Source: Daedaleopsis sinensis
Taxonomy: Eukaryota; Basidiomycota; Agaricomycetes; Polyporales; Polyporaceae
Direction of reading: 5' to 3'
Assembly: GCA_033807695.1 (NCBI GenBank)
Contig: CM066306.1
Coordinates: 3,348,001-3,412,000, forward strand
Length of the DNA stretch: 64,000 nucleotides
How positions within the stretch are numbered: the first letter of the stretch is position 1; each line of letters starts with the position of its first letter. Both the position numbers and the translations under genes were made by a program. The notes beneath the pieces are model-generated. The model was given only the letters and a program-made list of their open reading frames with translations. It made no database searches and was not told the DNA's origin. Shown piece by piece: positions 21,343 to 32,801 of the stretch.

Positions 21343-24300
21343 ATGAGCATGAACGACCATCTCCTCGAGCCCGACGTTGCACCGGTCGAATACGAGATTG
21401 CCGGCTCTTCCGAACACAGCGGAGCATATGTGCCCGAAAACATCCTCGTCGACAAACCACGCGACCAGGCTAGTAGATGGAGTGGCGCGATCGCCACTTC
21501 CAACACCAAGCAATGGATCCGCCTGAGGCTCAAGCAGGTCTGCGTACTCAGTGAGCAAACTCGCTAATAGTATTTCCTTCGACTAACCGCCCGGAAACAG
21601 AGAGCATCACTTTTGGGAAAGTGAGTCTAACGCCTCAGAACGTCTGGCGCTCTGCTCACTCTATCCGTTTGTCCATTCCCCTAGTTCTACAAGAGTGAGT
21701 CGCATTAGATACTGTTTCGAGTCGCGAGTCAAGCTGACAATCATCTCGTAGCACATCCATGCAACACCAAAGAGGTCAAGGTTCTCGTAGGCTTCAGCGA
21801 GAACAACATGACGGAGGTAGATGGAGCGCATACTCTTCGGTGGTTGGTGCTTGAGGAGCGTACAGGTCCTGCACGCAAGTCTTAAGAACGACTCCACGCC
21901 TGAGACGTTCTCGATCAAGTCCACGAATCGCGTCGGAATGCCCTATCCCACCAGATTTGTCGAAGTCGTCCCACTCTCGTACGTTCCATTCCACTACAAC
22001 GCCGCAGTGCCACCGGTCAATTCGTGATCACATCGACCGTACTGGTGCTCGTGCATACCCGTAGCCGTCACCACGAGTACGGGTATGCACGGGTTCCTAC
22101 TTCTCTTCATCGCAGCGGGAGCTCCAGTGCAATGTCTGTATGTTCGTACTGCAGATGTTTCTATGCGAAGTTGTAGAGATGTACCGCGATGCAAACCGCG
22201 TGGAGCTCGTGCAATCTGTGTCTATGTCCACCGGAGCTCCTCACAGGCCTATTTAAGCGGCTCTGCGGCTGTCCAGCTTGACGATCTAGTCTGTCTGTGC
22301 TATGGAGGTGGTTGGTCACGCGGCTCTTGCACCGGTCATCAGGTGTACTACCAGTACTCGACCGTCCCCGCCACGGCATCTCCGGACCGTGCTACTCATT
22401 GTATAAACCGCCACTAATATACCACACACCCGTAGCGCACATGGCCAAAGTTTCAACACCTCAATATGGCACATATCTTTATCAGGGATCACAGACGAGA
22501 CCTATGTCGAGCAAATCCGCTTGAAGCATGAGGAGGTACAGTCACTCGTGCCACAATGGAGCATCCTTGCTGATCGCGCGAACAGTACCGCGAGGACGTT
22601 GCTCTGCGCCAGATCATGAAACACCTCCGACAGCGCCGGTTCCTCACCCCCGTCAACCAGATTCTCTCGCGCGTCGGGCTGCAACTCGAGCACCCGCTCA
22701 TCACCGCTCTCCACGACGCCTTCGTCCTGCAAGGGAACTGGTCCGGCGCAGAGAAGCTCATCAAGGAATGCGCCGACGCGGGGCTCCTCAGCTCCTACCG
22801 GCACGCGTGCCAGCCATCCATGCGCTGGTCACGCATCCGCGGTCTCGACGCGGACGGGGACATGCCCTGCCGACGCGGCGGGCACGCGATGTGCATCGAC
22901 GAGCAGAACGGGCTGGTGTACCTCTTTGGCGGCTGGGACGGCCAGCGGAGCCTCGACGACTTCTGGGTGTACGATATCGCGAAGGACGCGTGGCGCCTCC
23001 TGAGCCTCGCCACGTCGAGGGAGAAGAACGGGCCAGGGCCGAGGGCGTGCCACAAGATGGTGTTCGACAGCAAGACGGGCTCGATCTACGTCCTTGGAAG
23101 GCTTGGTGACGGCGACGGGCTCGAGGGACATCGCGCGAGGAGCCACGTCCATTCGGAGCTGCGCGATGCCGCAGGGACCCTGCCGTGGGCCCCGCCTGCG
23201 GTGGTTACTCCTGGAGCGGTCATGCCAGAGCCGGCTCATGGTGGGTCGCTTGGCTCATGGTCGCCACATGCGAGCGCAAGCTCGGAATTCTACCGCTACC
23301 ACACCCGAGGGCTGGATGCGGGCAAGTGGGACTTGCTCTCCTTTGACACAGCAGTGGGTCGAGGTTCTTGTGGCTAGAGAGGGTTGACGTTGATCTTGCT
23401 GTTGGCAGTCCTCTGGCGGACCGCCTCTCATATCCGACCACCAGATGGCGTTGGACCACGAGGCACAGGTCATCTATGTCTCGGGCGGCCGCGTCGTAGA
23501 CGCGGAGTGGGATGCCTTGAGATTCTCTGGGCTCTATAGCTATGACATACGTACGAGCAGATGGAAGATGTACAAGTGAGCATCCATCTTCACCTGCGAC
23601 ACTGGCTGACTGACCTCACGTTTCCTCAGCACATCCGATGCATATGCCTCCCATCCCTTTATACCTCCCCGCTGGGGCGAGTATCTCCATCTCACGCAAC
23701 ATGATGTGGCTATATGCTGATGCCGATCCCCTAGGGCATTCCATGGTTTTCGATCCCAAACTGCAGTCCCTCTTCATCTTTGCTGGTCAACGAGATGAGC
23801 GATACCTCGCGGACATGTATGCATTCCATATACCCACCAACACCGTCACGGAGCTCTTCTCCAATTTCACGGCCGCCGGCGGACCCGATCCCTGTTTCAC
23901 CCAGCGCGCTGTCATTGACCCCGAGAAGCGGGAGATATATGTGTACGTACTGCTCCTAGACGTGTACATGTCTTTGTCTGTGCTGAACAGAAAGTCTCGT
24001 GCGCTTCGCAGTATATGTGGCCTTACCCGCTCGAAGCCCACTGGCACAGTGGTCCTCGAGTCCGAAGCACCGTACTGGATCTACCGCTACGACCGACCAG
24101 AGCTGCCCGGCAAGTGGACGCGGATCCTCCCGGGCAAGGAGGCAGCGCCGGTCTGCCCGCAGCCACGATATGCACATCAAGTCGTCTACGACCCCAAGTC
24201 TGGTAGTGTGTATATGCATGGCGGGAACGCCGGCCTGGGTAGCGATGACGAGGAGCCGGAAGGCGAAGCGCGTTCGTCGAGTTCTGAGGGAGACGCCGCG

Positions 24301-25099
24301 GGCGCAACACGAGCCCCTAGGGATGCCGGTGCAGAACGGAGGCTGGATGACTTTTGGCACCTGGAGATTGTCCGGTGCGTCGAGATAGCCACTCCATCGC
24401 TGCAGACGCTCATTCCGTGCAACGTGCACGCGCGCACAGACCGGCGTACGAGGAGATCGTCCGGCGCGCGGTGTATGAAATCAGACAACAGCAGTGCGTA
24501 CCCGCTTTCTACTGACGCCACCCCTCACCCCTCACCCTCTGCCCCACGCCAGGTTCCGCGAGATGTGCGAGGACGGCTCGCCGATCAAGGCGCTCACGTT
24601 CCTCCAGACCCGCGTCTCCTCTGTCGTGAACCACGAAGACGCGGAGGAGGCGCGCACCTTCCGCGCGTTGCTCTCCGCGCACCTCCTCGCGGCGCCCGCG
24701 CGGCCCCCCATGACTCAGGCTGCATCCTCCTCGTCCTCCTCCTCCCCGCGGCCCGCGTCCAGCCTCGGGTTTGGCGCCGCGGCGGGAGCGAGCTCGTCTG
24801 CCCACGCCCACGCAGACAGCCCCCCGCCGCGGAAGCGGTCGCGCCCGAGCTCGCCCGCCTCTGGTTCTGGGGGTGGGTCGGGCGCAGACGCAGACGCAGA
24901 CGCAGACGTTGGGTCGGTGGTGATCAGGTACGACGAGGACCCGCTCGAGGCTGCCGTTGAGGCGAGGGCGCCGTCGTCGGAGCGGTACCGGCAGCGCACG
25001 GAGATGTTCGAGCGGCTGCTGGGGTTCGTGAACGCGGAGGCGAAGCAGCCGGAGGAGAGCTTGATGGAGATGTGGTCGGGGGACGGGCTCGCGATGTGA
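21343..25099 (+). CDS. MKLN1: Muskelin homologue (discoidin-like N-domain, LisH/CTLH region, kelch repeats)
   Basis: Exons 1-6 read 21343-21550, 21601-21620, 21685-21694, 21752-21816, 21866-21978 and 22436-22535. Exon 7 starts at 22586 and further exons run to the stop at 25097-25099. The muskelin N-domain is clear: YVPENILVDKPRDQASRW, then SITFGK, HPCNTKEVKV and TRFVEVVPLS, then SFNTSIWHISLSGI. A LisH/CTLH-like helical region follows (REDVALRQIMKHLRQRRF, LEHPLITALHDAFVLQGNW). Kelch-type blades are RGGHAMCIDEQNGLVYLFGG, DHQMALDHEAQVIYVSGG and YAHQVVYDPKSGSVYMHGG. The C-terminal YRQRTEMFERLLGFVNAEA also matches animal muskelin. In animals muskelin is a subunit of the CTLH/GID ubiquitin ligase. 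A similar role here is inferred. Oddities are 20-nt and 10-nt exons, a 457-nt intron and a disordered Ala/Ser/Pro-rich insert near the end containing an Asp-Ala run. Confidence 0.93.
22050..22091. repeat. Perfect 13-bp hairpin inside the long muskelin intron
   Basis: Arms CGTGCATACCCGT (22050-22062) and ACGGGTATGCACG (22079-22091) are exact reverse complements with a 16-nt loop. The hairpin lies in the 457-nt intron 21979-22435. Confidence 0.85.
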
Positions 25100-25504
25100 G
25101 CGCGGCGAGGGGGCGATGGGTCGAGGGCTGGCGGACGGAATGAGCGACCGCGTGCAGCTGGTGAACGTGAACGCGAACGGCCCTTGGTAGGTTATTACGA
25201 CTGTGACGATTGGTTGACGACTGTCTAGTTGGATTTGAGTAGATGACGGGTTGTGTGTATGTTTTGTTATGATCGTGGATTGCGTGCAGAGTTGTTTCGA
25301 AGAGGCGTATAAATGCGTTGACAGGCAGATTCAATTCGGTGTACACTTTGACTCGATGCAGGTGCTTAGTAGGAGCACCTCCCGCAACGTCCCAATCGCC
25401 TCCCTCTGCCGCCGCTCGTCCACCGCTCGCATCCGGCTCTTGCAGCCTCGTTTGCAAGCTGGCTCACCGATGAGCTGACGACGGCCGGTTCATCCGAGGG
25501 CGGC
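25100..25504. other. Intergenic, converging 3' flanks
   Basis: About 400 bases between the muskelin stop and the end of the minus-strand hypothetical gene. A T/G-rich stretch around 25200-25300 is likely muskelin 3' untranslated sequence. No gene seen. Confidence 0.5.
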
Positions 25505-26247
25505 CTAGATTCTTCCTGATGGGTGCAACATACCACGCGTTAATGTCCATGCTTGCCGTGACTTTAACTTAGCAACAATCTCACCGTCAGGGCCCCATCC
25601 CAGCTGGGTCGAGGGGTCGTTCAAGGTTCCGCCGTCCAAGCTTGAGTGTTGCCTGCCGCCTGATGCGTCTGAGGGAGCGGGCCCTGCAGTGGATGAGTTT
25701 CCACCGTTTCCGCCTAGTAGTACAGATCCGATCCGATTGTCCCCGGCGGGCCCCATACCAAGACCAGAGCCAGAGGCAGAAGAGCCAACATCTAGGAAGC
25801 TAGAGCCCAGGTGATCGTAGGTCGGGTCGCCCTGAGAGGTAACCTGATTGTAGCCGTCGTGGTGAGAGCCAGAGGGTGCTGGTGGTGTGTCGTGTCCGGA
25901 GCCAGTGGCGGCTCCCGAGGTCCCTGGTGTTCCGTTAGATTGATTGCCAGAGAGCATGTCGTTACTAGCATGTTCCTCTGTATGAAACGGCTGAACGAGA
26001 AGGTCGTCAGTAGTAACCCTAGCATGACACGATGAGATGTACACACTTCGACGCCATCAGTGCCAGACAGCATCTGTGTTGTTGTTGGGGGTTGGACTCG
26101 AGTCCCGCGCCGGGCCCTCTTTTTGTAGGGAATTGGCTCGCCCATGCGGTAGGGATGGTGCGCTTTCCAAGTCCTCAGTCCAACCACCTTGCCGTGACAG
26201 CGAGGACAGCCTTCACAAGGAAGTCTGCGTTCAGGGTTCCTAGGCAT
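25505..26247 (-). CDS. Hypothetical protein with N-terminal CxxCxxC motif, exon model uncertain
   Basis: An ATG at 26247 opens MPRNPERRLPCEGCPRCHGK followed by a Thr/His segment (RTWKAHHPY), a compact Cys-His cluster that could bind zinc. The frame stays open for 151 codons to 25792. A second frame, 26044-25505, is strongly Gly/Ser/Asn-rich (disordered type) and ends in a stop. Splicing from the first frame to the second near 26045 would give one protein with a Cys-rich head and a disordered tail, but I could not find a junction of the right phase. The head resembles the start of some basidiomycete CACTA/Plavaka-type transposon proteins, but no transposase domain or terminal repeats are seen. 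A TATAAAA box (minus strand) lies about 150 bases upstream. Function unknown. Confidence 0.35.
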
Positions 26248-26393
26248 GGTCTTGCTTGCTGCTGCGAGTGTTGTTGAGTGTGGACGAAAAGGAAACCGTT
26301 CGAGAGCATGAACAGCTTGCGCAGGGAGGTCCCGGTCAACGGCAGTGGTGTGGTAGTAGCAGTCGAACTGTGACCACCGTGACTAAACCGCGG

Positions 26394-26433
26394 TTTTATA
26401 GCTGATAACATCATCCGGATCATGCTGCGGTAG
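26394..26433 (-). promoter_or_regulatory. TATA box and BTB-type upstream element before the hypothetical gene
   Basis: On the minus strand, TATAAAA (26394-26400) sits inside AAAACCGCGGTTT-like symmetry about 150 bases before the ATG at 26247. The core TGCTGCGGTAG, plus strand 26423-26433, is the same element seen before the BTB copies and lies 176 bases upstream. Confidence 0.45.
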
Positions 26434-26628
26434 TGTGCGTGTCCATGCGTACAGTTGCGTTCACGGTTCCCATTAAGGGTAAACTCCTACGGGAGTCCCA
26501 TACCTCCCGAGAACTTCAATTTCGACAGGCTTGCTGAACGTTGAATCCTCACGATACTGACATGTCTGGAGGTTCATTGTATTCTCTCGCATTCGGCCGT
26601 GTTTCTATTCGTACACTGGGGAGGGATC

Positions 26629-27269
26629 CTACTCATCGAGGTTGATCGCGCGTCCGAACTTGGCGTACAAGAGGACCTTCAGCTCCTTCATCTTCTTCTC
26701 GCACTCCTCCGCGCTGGACGTGTGCTTCGCGAGCTCATCGTTGAGGGAAGAGAGGTCTTTCTCAAGCTTCTTGATGGCGCGTGCGTGCGGCAAGTGGACG
26801 AACGCGTCGCCGATCTTGTATCTGCAAGCATGTAGCGTGCGCGTGGATGCGAGTATGAGATAAGGGGTGGGATGTAGACGTTACGGATTGGGTACGCACT
26901 GAACAGATTGGTCCTCGTCTGCGAGCTCAAGCTCCATGGAGATGTCGTCGAGAGCTTCCTTCTCCACCTACGACCCACGCTTTCAGATATTGAGTGCAAT
27001 GCGTACCACCCGATGTACGCACCTTGAGAGCCTCAATCTTCTCCTCGATACTACGCAGACGCGTGTTCAGCTTTGAGAAGGAGTTGATCCGTTGCTGGTC
27101 CTCTGAACGGATGGTTGCATGAAGTCGGTGTCGTGAGCGACGGGAAAAGAGCACGCACCCCATGTCACCTCGGTGTCGTCGTCTGCTTCATCCGTCTGCG
27201 AGAGCTGTCGCGGGGATGAGATATATGCGGGGATGCAGGGATGGTCGGCAGCGTACTTGCCATGCGCAT
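26629..27269 (-). CDS. GIM3: Prefoldin subunit 4
   Basis: Predicted 131 aa from five exons: complement of 26629-26821, 26900-26967, 27023-27102, 27159-27204 and 27261-27269. Phases agree. Exon 1 is only ATG-CGC-ATG, and the first intron starts with GC (GCAAGT...AG), a GC-AG intron. The protein shows the beta-prefoldin pattern: TEVTWEDQQRINSFSKLNTR, a coiled coil, MELELADEDQSVQYKIGDAF, a second coiled coil and KVLLYAKFGRAINLDE. The last segment is the hallmark C-terminus of Pfd4. It is one of six subunits of the cytosolic jellyfish-shaped chaperone that hands unfolded actin and tubulin to CCT/TRiC. It is head-to-head with S1P lyase, with 312 bases between starts. Confidence 0.95.
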
Positions 27270-27581
27270 CGTGGCTGCAGTCGACTTTGAAGATTAACCA
27301 CGATTTTCACAAGTGCCCCGGTGTACTGTCCCTGGGCGAAACAAGCGTTTAGTAGCCGGGCCGGCTTAGAATGCCGTTGCCGAGATCCTATGTCATATTC
27401 CCCCGGGCTGGGGCGGGACGCAGAGTCGAAAGTCCGAGCCATCGACTTCCGTCGTAACAGATCTGTTCCCAACTACTCCCCGCTGCGTCTGGGCGCGCCT
27501 TCTTCCATCCTCGCTCCGTTGCACGCCACGTCGCAGCGTCTGAAGCTTGAAGAGTCCCCATTCGCAGCTTGTCCGCCAACC

Positions 27582-29863
27582 ATGAGCACGACCACCACCG
27601 CCCTCGTCGCCCGCGCAAAGTCCGCTGCGCTCGCGCTCTCACCCGTCGGCCGCAGCTACTGGCAGAACTTCACGAACGCGGTCGTCGTCTACCTCCTCAT
27701 CACACGCGCGCTGAAGACACACCGGCACCTCCGCGCACGCGGCATCCTCCAGACCATCCAGGACTTCTACCGATGGGTGCTGCAGGTGAGCGTCCGTCGT
27801 ACGGATTGATGGGCGCAGCGGTATGCTGCGGAGGGATGGTCTCGAGATTCTGAACCCGAGGCGGCAGGAAGCGATCCTCCTCGCACTCCGGTTCCCCGCT
27901 GCGAAGAAGAAGGTGGACACGGAGCTCGGCAAGGCGAGGCTCGACATTGAGAAGAAGATGGTCCCGCAAGGCCCGGGGGTGACCCGCTATCTCTCTCTGC
28001 CTGCCCAGGGCCAGAACCCGGACTGGATCCTGGCCGAGATGACCAAGATGGACGAGCAGGCAGGCGAACACGCCGACTGGCACCAGGGGAAGGTGTCCGG
28101 TGCAATCTATCGTAGGTCATGCCATTCCCTGCCTATCCCTTCTCCATGCCCAACGGCTTCGTGCAGACGGTGGTCAGGACTTGCAGAAGGTCATCGTCGC
28201 GGCGTATGACCGTTACTGCGTCTCAAACCCCCTCCACCCCGACGTCTTCCCGGCGGTGCGCAAGATGGAGGCCGAGATCGTCGCCATGGTCCTCAAGATG
28301 TACAACAACCCCAACGGCGCGGGCTGCACGACTTCTGGCGGCACTGAGTCCATCGTCATGGCCGTGAAGACCTACCGCGACTGGGCTCGGGCGACCAAGG
28401 GCATCACTGAGCCGGAAATGTCCGTATCCTAATGCGGTCGTCTGCGGACATGCTGCTGAACTCGCGCGTGTGTGTCAGGATTGTGCCCATCTCCGCGCAT
28501 GCGGCATTCGACAAGGGCGCGGCGTATATGGGCATCAAGGTGCACACCATCCCCGTCGACCCCGAGACGCGCCAGGTTGATGTGAAGCGCGTCGCGCGTG
28601 CGATCAACCCTAACACGATCATGGTATGCCCGTTTGCTCGCATTCTCGTCGCAGATCTTCACCGTCGTCCCCAGCTTGTTGGTTCCGCGGTCAACTTCCC
28701 GGACGGGTGCCAAGACGACATCGTGGCGTTGGGCAAGCTCGCGTCGAAGTACAAGATCGGGCTTCACGTCGACTGTTGCTTGGGGAGCTTCATCATGCCG
28801 TACCTCGAGGAAGCTGGCTTCCCTGTCCAGCCCTTCGACTTTAGGGTCAAGGGGGTCACTAGCATCAGCTGCGATACTCATAAGGTGCGTTCTGGATATT
28901 TCTGGACTCGCCAAACCATCTGCACATGCTAATCCGCTCCATCTCAGTACGGATTCGCGCCCAAGGTTCGTGCCCTACTTCACATTCGGACTCCGCATAC
29001 ACGCATTAAGTCGCGGTTTATAGGGCAATTCCGTGATCATGTACAAGGACGCTGCTCTCCGCCGCTTCCAGTACTACGTGAACCCCGAATGGGTCGGTGG
29101 AGTGTATGCCAGTCCCAGCATCGCCGGTTCCAGGTATGTGTCTCGCCAACACAGGTCCAACCCCTTCTCACTCTTCCCCACAGGCCTGGAGCCCTCATCG
29201 CCGGAACCTGGGCAACGCTGCAGTACATGGGCCACAGGTGCGTCGGGCGTCGGATCGAGAATCGGCATCACCCCTCTGAGCACTGAACGCCCCCCGCAGC
29301 GGCTACCTCGAGTCGTGCAAGAATATCGTCGCCGCCGCGAAGACGATCGCGCACCGGATCCGCACGGAGATCCCGGAGCTGCGCGTGCTCGGGAACCCGC
29401 CCGCGTCCGTCGTCGCGTTTGCCCCCGCACGCGGCACCCAGCTCAACGTGCTCGAGGTCGGCGACGCGATGAGCAAGAAGGGCTGGCATCTGAACGCGAT
29501 CAGCAACCCCGCCGCGGTGCATATCGCTTGCACGGTATGTCCGTTTCCCCACCTCTCCCGCGCGAGCGCTGACACTGATTCAAACAACCACGCATACAGC
29601 GCCTGACGGTGTCGGTCGTGGATAACTTCATCGCGGACCTCAAGGACGCCGTCAGCGAGGCGAAGCTCGCGCCGGACGGCCAGGGCACAATGGTCATGCT
29701 TTACGGTGCGTAGTGTTCGCAACCAACTTTGACTATCCAGATGCTGATGGAGGCCGTCGGCTTGGCGTCGCGCGCTGTAGGACTGGGCAAGTCGAGCCCC
29801 GTCGGGTCGACGATGGTCGGGCATGTCGCGGAGGCGTTCTTGGATGCGCTGTACAAGGCGTAG
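27582..29863 (+). CDS. DPL1: Sphingosine-1-phosphate lyase
   Basis: Predicted 553 aa from eleven exons: 27582-27785, 27868-28111, 28167-28419, 28479-28623, 28675-28884, 28948-28965, 29024-29133, 29184-29237, 29300-29534, 29600-29705 and 29781-29863. All phases agree. Exon 6 is 18 nt. A hydrophobic N-terminal segment ([18 protein letters not shown]) is the ER membrane anchor. Group-II PLP decarboxylase-type motifs follow: [40 protein letters not shown] and [15 protein letters not shown], where the Lys is the PLP Schiff-base residue, then [20 protein letters not shown]. The enzyme cleaves phosphorylated sphingoid bases to a fatty aldehyde and phosphoethanolamine, the exit step of sphingolipid breakdown. 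It appears intact and shares a short divergent promoter with prefoldin subunit 4. Confidence 0.96.
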
Positions 29864-32182
29864 GGCCGTGCGTATGGGGGAGGAACTGTAAGAGGCGAGT
29901 TTTGGTGCGATCGAGTGGACTTAAAGATGGACTCCTGCTACTGCTGCGTGTTTGACCGGTTGACGTCTTGACCTCTAATCTGTTGCTGAAGTCCTAGGTA
30001 TACCATAGAAGCTACTATGCGGTTTGTCCTGCTCTCCTGCAACAAGTGCATGTTTGGCATACATGTACCTATCAAACGACCCTTAAGCTTGCGGGCTGAA
30101 GCGTCCATTTGAGGGAGACGGTTTGGCAGCCCCTCCCTGCGGTATGATCATGCTGCATATGGCTCCCGACCGCTATTCGCCGGTGCACTGGCCGTGGGTC
30201 TACGTCTTCCGCGGTGTCAATTGTCGCGCTCCGCGTCACAATTGCACTAGCACGATCGACTCCGCAGCCCCAATCGCAACGTTCTTGCTTCCATTGCGCA
30301 GAAGGCTCCTCAAAGTGGGATTGTCTAGCAGCGCTGAGAGCGCTGAGCTTCGAATTCATTGCATGGCTTCTATCAAGTTCTATGCTGGGCGTGACAATTG
30401 TCGTTCGGCGTACTACAGGCCTGGTAAGCTCTAGCACTCTTTTGTCTGCGCTGGGTCTAGCACCCACTGGGATACAGTACTCCCCGTTCAAGCAACATGA
30501 GCATCGCATCCGCGCGCGAACATCTACGAAGAGCCTGGACCGCGCGGTGCCACCGTACGTCGTTGTCAAGGTCATCTTCGAATCCCACATTCTGACCACT
30601 AGAAGGCCGTCGAATTGATGCTACAGTACTAGTAGCAGCCATTTGCAAGTCTGCGACAGCGGAGATCACACACATGTGCCCGGTTCTGACCCACGCCGCA
30701 ACCTCCTCCTACGGCGCCGGCGTACGCTAGCCTCACCTCGTCTTGGGCTCCGGCAGCTGCAGCGGTCCGCGATCACAATATTCGCAGCCGCCGCACTCGA
30801 ACCGTGACCGCCGCCATATATACTGTTACACTGCAGTAAGTAAACGTTAACCAAATCAGAATCAGAATCAGCACCTGGCAGCTAGTAGGCCTGCCATCCA
30901 CCCGCAGTCGCGCAAACGCACGCACGTCGAACGCAACATCGCGCGCACGCGGCGGGTCCTCTGATTGGGTGCCAGCCGGCCGCTTGAAGCTTGAATATTT
31001 GAATGCGCTGTACTATCTTGTACTATGTAGATGTGTAGCGCTGCCGTGACATAGGTCAGAGAACTGAGCGCTGAGAGAGGCACCGGTATACGCACGTACT
31101 ATGACTTACCGTTCTCCTCTCCTCATGAGCAGTACTAGCATGTATCATGACATGCATCAGCCTCGCAGCTTCCGCATCCAATATGTACGATCCTGCCTGT
31201 GCCAGCGGTCGCGCTCGCGCTCGCAGTGATGGTCTCCAGCGTTCGCATAAGAATGTAAGTACGGGTTTATCGACATCCTGCATTTGCAGCGCCGAGACGC
31301 CAGGATCGTCGGCGTCGATATCTGGTCGGTGTGCGCCGTAGTATGTACGTACACGTACGCATCGTGCATCTCGCGGCGTCAGCGCATCAGAAGCCCGAGG
31401 GCCGAAGAAGCTCGACGAGTGTCAAGTCGGCCTCGAGGAATGCTGTGCGATCCATAGATGGCGTTAGTAGCTACGTGTTCCCGGCGGAGCCGTGTGCGCA
31501 CGCCGCACTGTACTTACTTAGTGTACGTGTGCCTGGGCCCTGTGAGGCCTTGAGGGCGTGTGCTTGAACCACAAGAGGCGCGGTGCTATAGAATGCGATA
31601 ACCAACCGACCCTCGTATCCGAACGGGGCTGCTCCGTGCGCGATAGGGAGAAGACGAGAAGGGCGGACACCAGGAGCAGGGTGGAACTTCAACGTCAACG
31701 TCAACGGCGGCCGCCATGGGCGGGCCCTCGCGCGAGCTCTAGATCATGCACACGTCTACGGCGCTGGAGTCCGCGGGGCGCCAGGGCTTTTGGTGCACAA
31801 AGGAATGGAAGGGATGCAACGACAAGAAAAAGAAAGGGGGCCATGACATACTTATGTCGAGACCCGACCCCCTGCCCTCACAACTGACAAACCGTTATCG
31901 AGGCTCGAGCGTTCCCGCCGGCGGAGGCGAAGGCCTGGGCGCGGAGCATTTTCTCGCAGCGGCACCCTCGTTCTGTGCGCGACGGCGGCCCAGGATGAGA
32001 GAACAAGCATGCACCGCAGTGTGACTACTAGGGGCACTCACGTCACCATCCGCGGCACGCGCTGGGCGAAACCCACGCACGGACAAAACAAGAGGGAGAA
32101 CGTTGAAGCTTGTTCGCGTCCTCGCTCCTCGCTCTTCTCGCGCACATCTCCGTCGCCATCACCACCTCCGGGCCTGGGCCGT

Positions 32183-32208
32183 GCACACGCACACGCACAC
32201 GCACACGC
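32183..32208 (+). repeat. (ACACGC)n microsatellite
   Basis: About four copies of a CACACG/ACACGC hexamer in a row. Short simple repeat in non-coding DNA. Confidence 0.8.
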
Positions 32209-32801
32209 TATCTGGGGGCGGTATCTGGACGCGAGATACGTGCGCCAGATAGCGCGAACCGGTGCATCGCCAAACCGTCGCGGCAGCTTTCAAACTTTCC
32301 TGGCGGTGGCGACCGTCGACGGGAGTGGACAGGAACAGTCGGCGGCCGCGGCACGGGCACCCCGCGACGAACGTGCTTCCGCCGACGTCCTCGCTCCGAC
32401 CAGGAGGGATCTCGGCGGAATCCTGTTGCACGCTGCACGCTGCCCGATGACTCAGCTTGTCCGCATCCGTATCCGAGGGGGCCATCGCAAGCGTACTTTG
32501 AGAAGGAAGTAAAATTTCGTGCTGCGTTTGATGCGGGATCGACGCTGTCGCGGCGGCCTGGGCGTCGGGAGCGCGCATATGCAGAGTTCGGGAATGGAAG
32601 GCGGCGTAGAGGACAGGCTAGTATCCTCCTCTAGTCTTTCGGGTTAGAAGGGAGCTAGAGAGGATGCATAGATGAGGGTGGGAATCACCTGCAGATCCAT
32701 GGGCCGGAATTCGTTGATGGTATCCAGTAAATTCACCGGACGAGGGCTGGGCGACGGAGAGCTTCCTTCGGCGCGGTGCGGGAGTCTCGGTGTGAACATT
32801 G

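Noticed and set aside
24889..24913. GCAGAC hexamer repeat
   Set aside because: It is inside the muskelin coding sequence, encoding an Asp-Ala run in a disordered insert, so it is not a separate repeat element.
25505..26247. Complete CACTA/Plavaka transposon
   Set aside because: Only a Cys-rich head is suggestive. There is no transposase domain, terminal inverted repeat or target duplication.
30072..30618. Overlapping 175- and 134-codon frames on opposite strands
   Set aside because: Both are equally long, have no family resemblance, and lack convincing splice or start context. They look like chance frames in GC-rich DNA.
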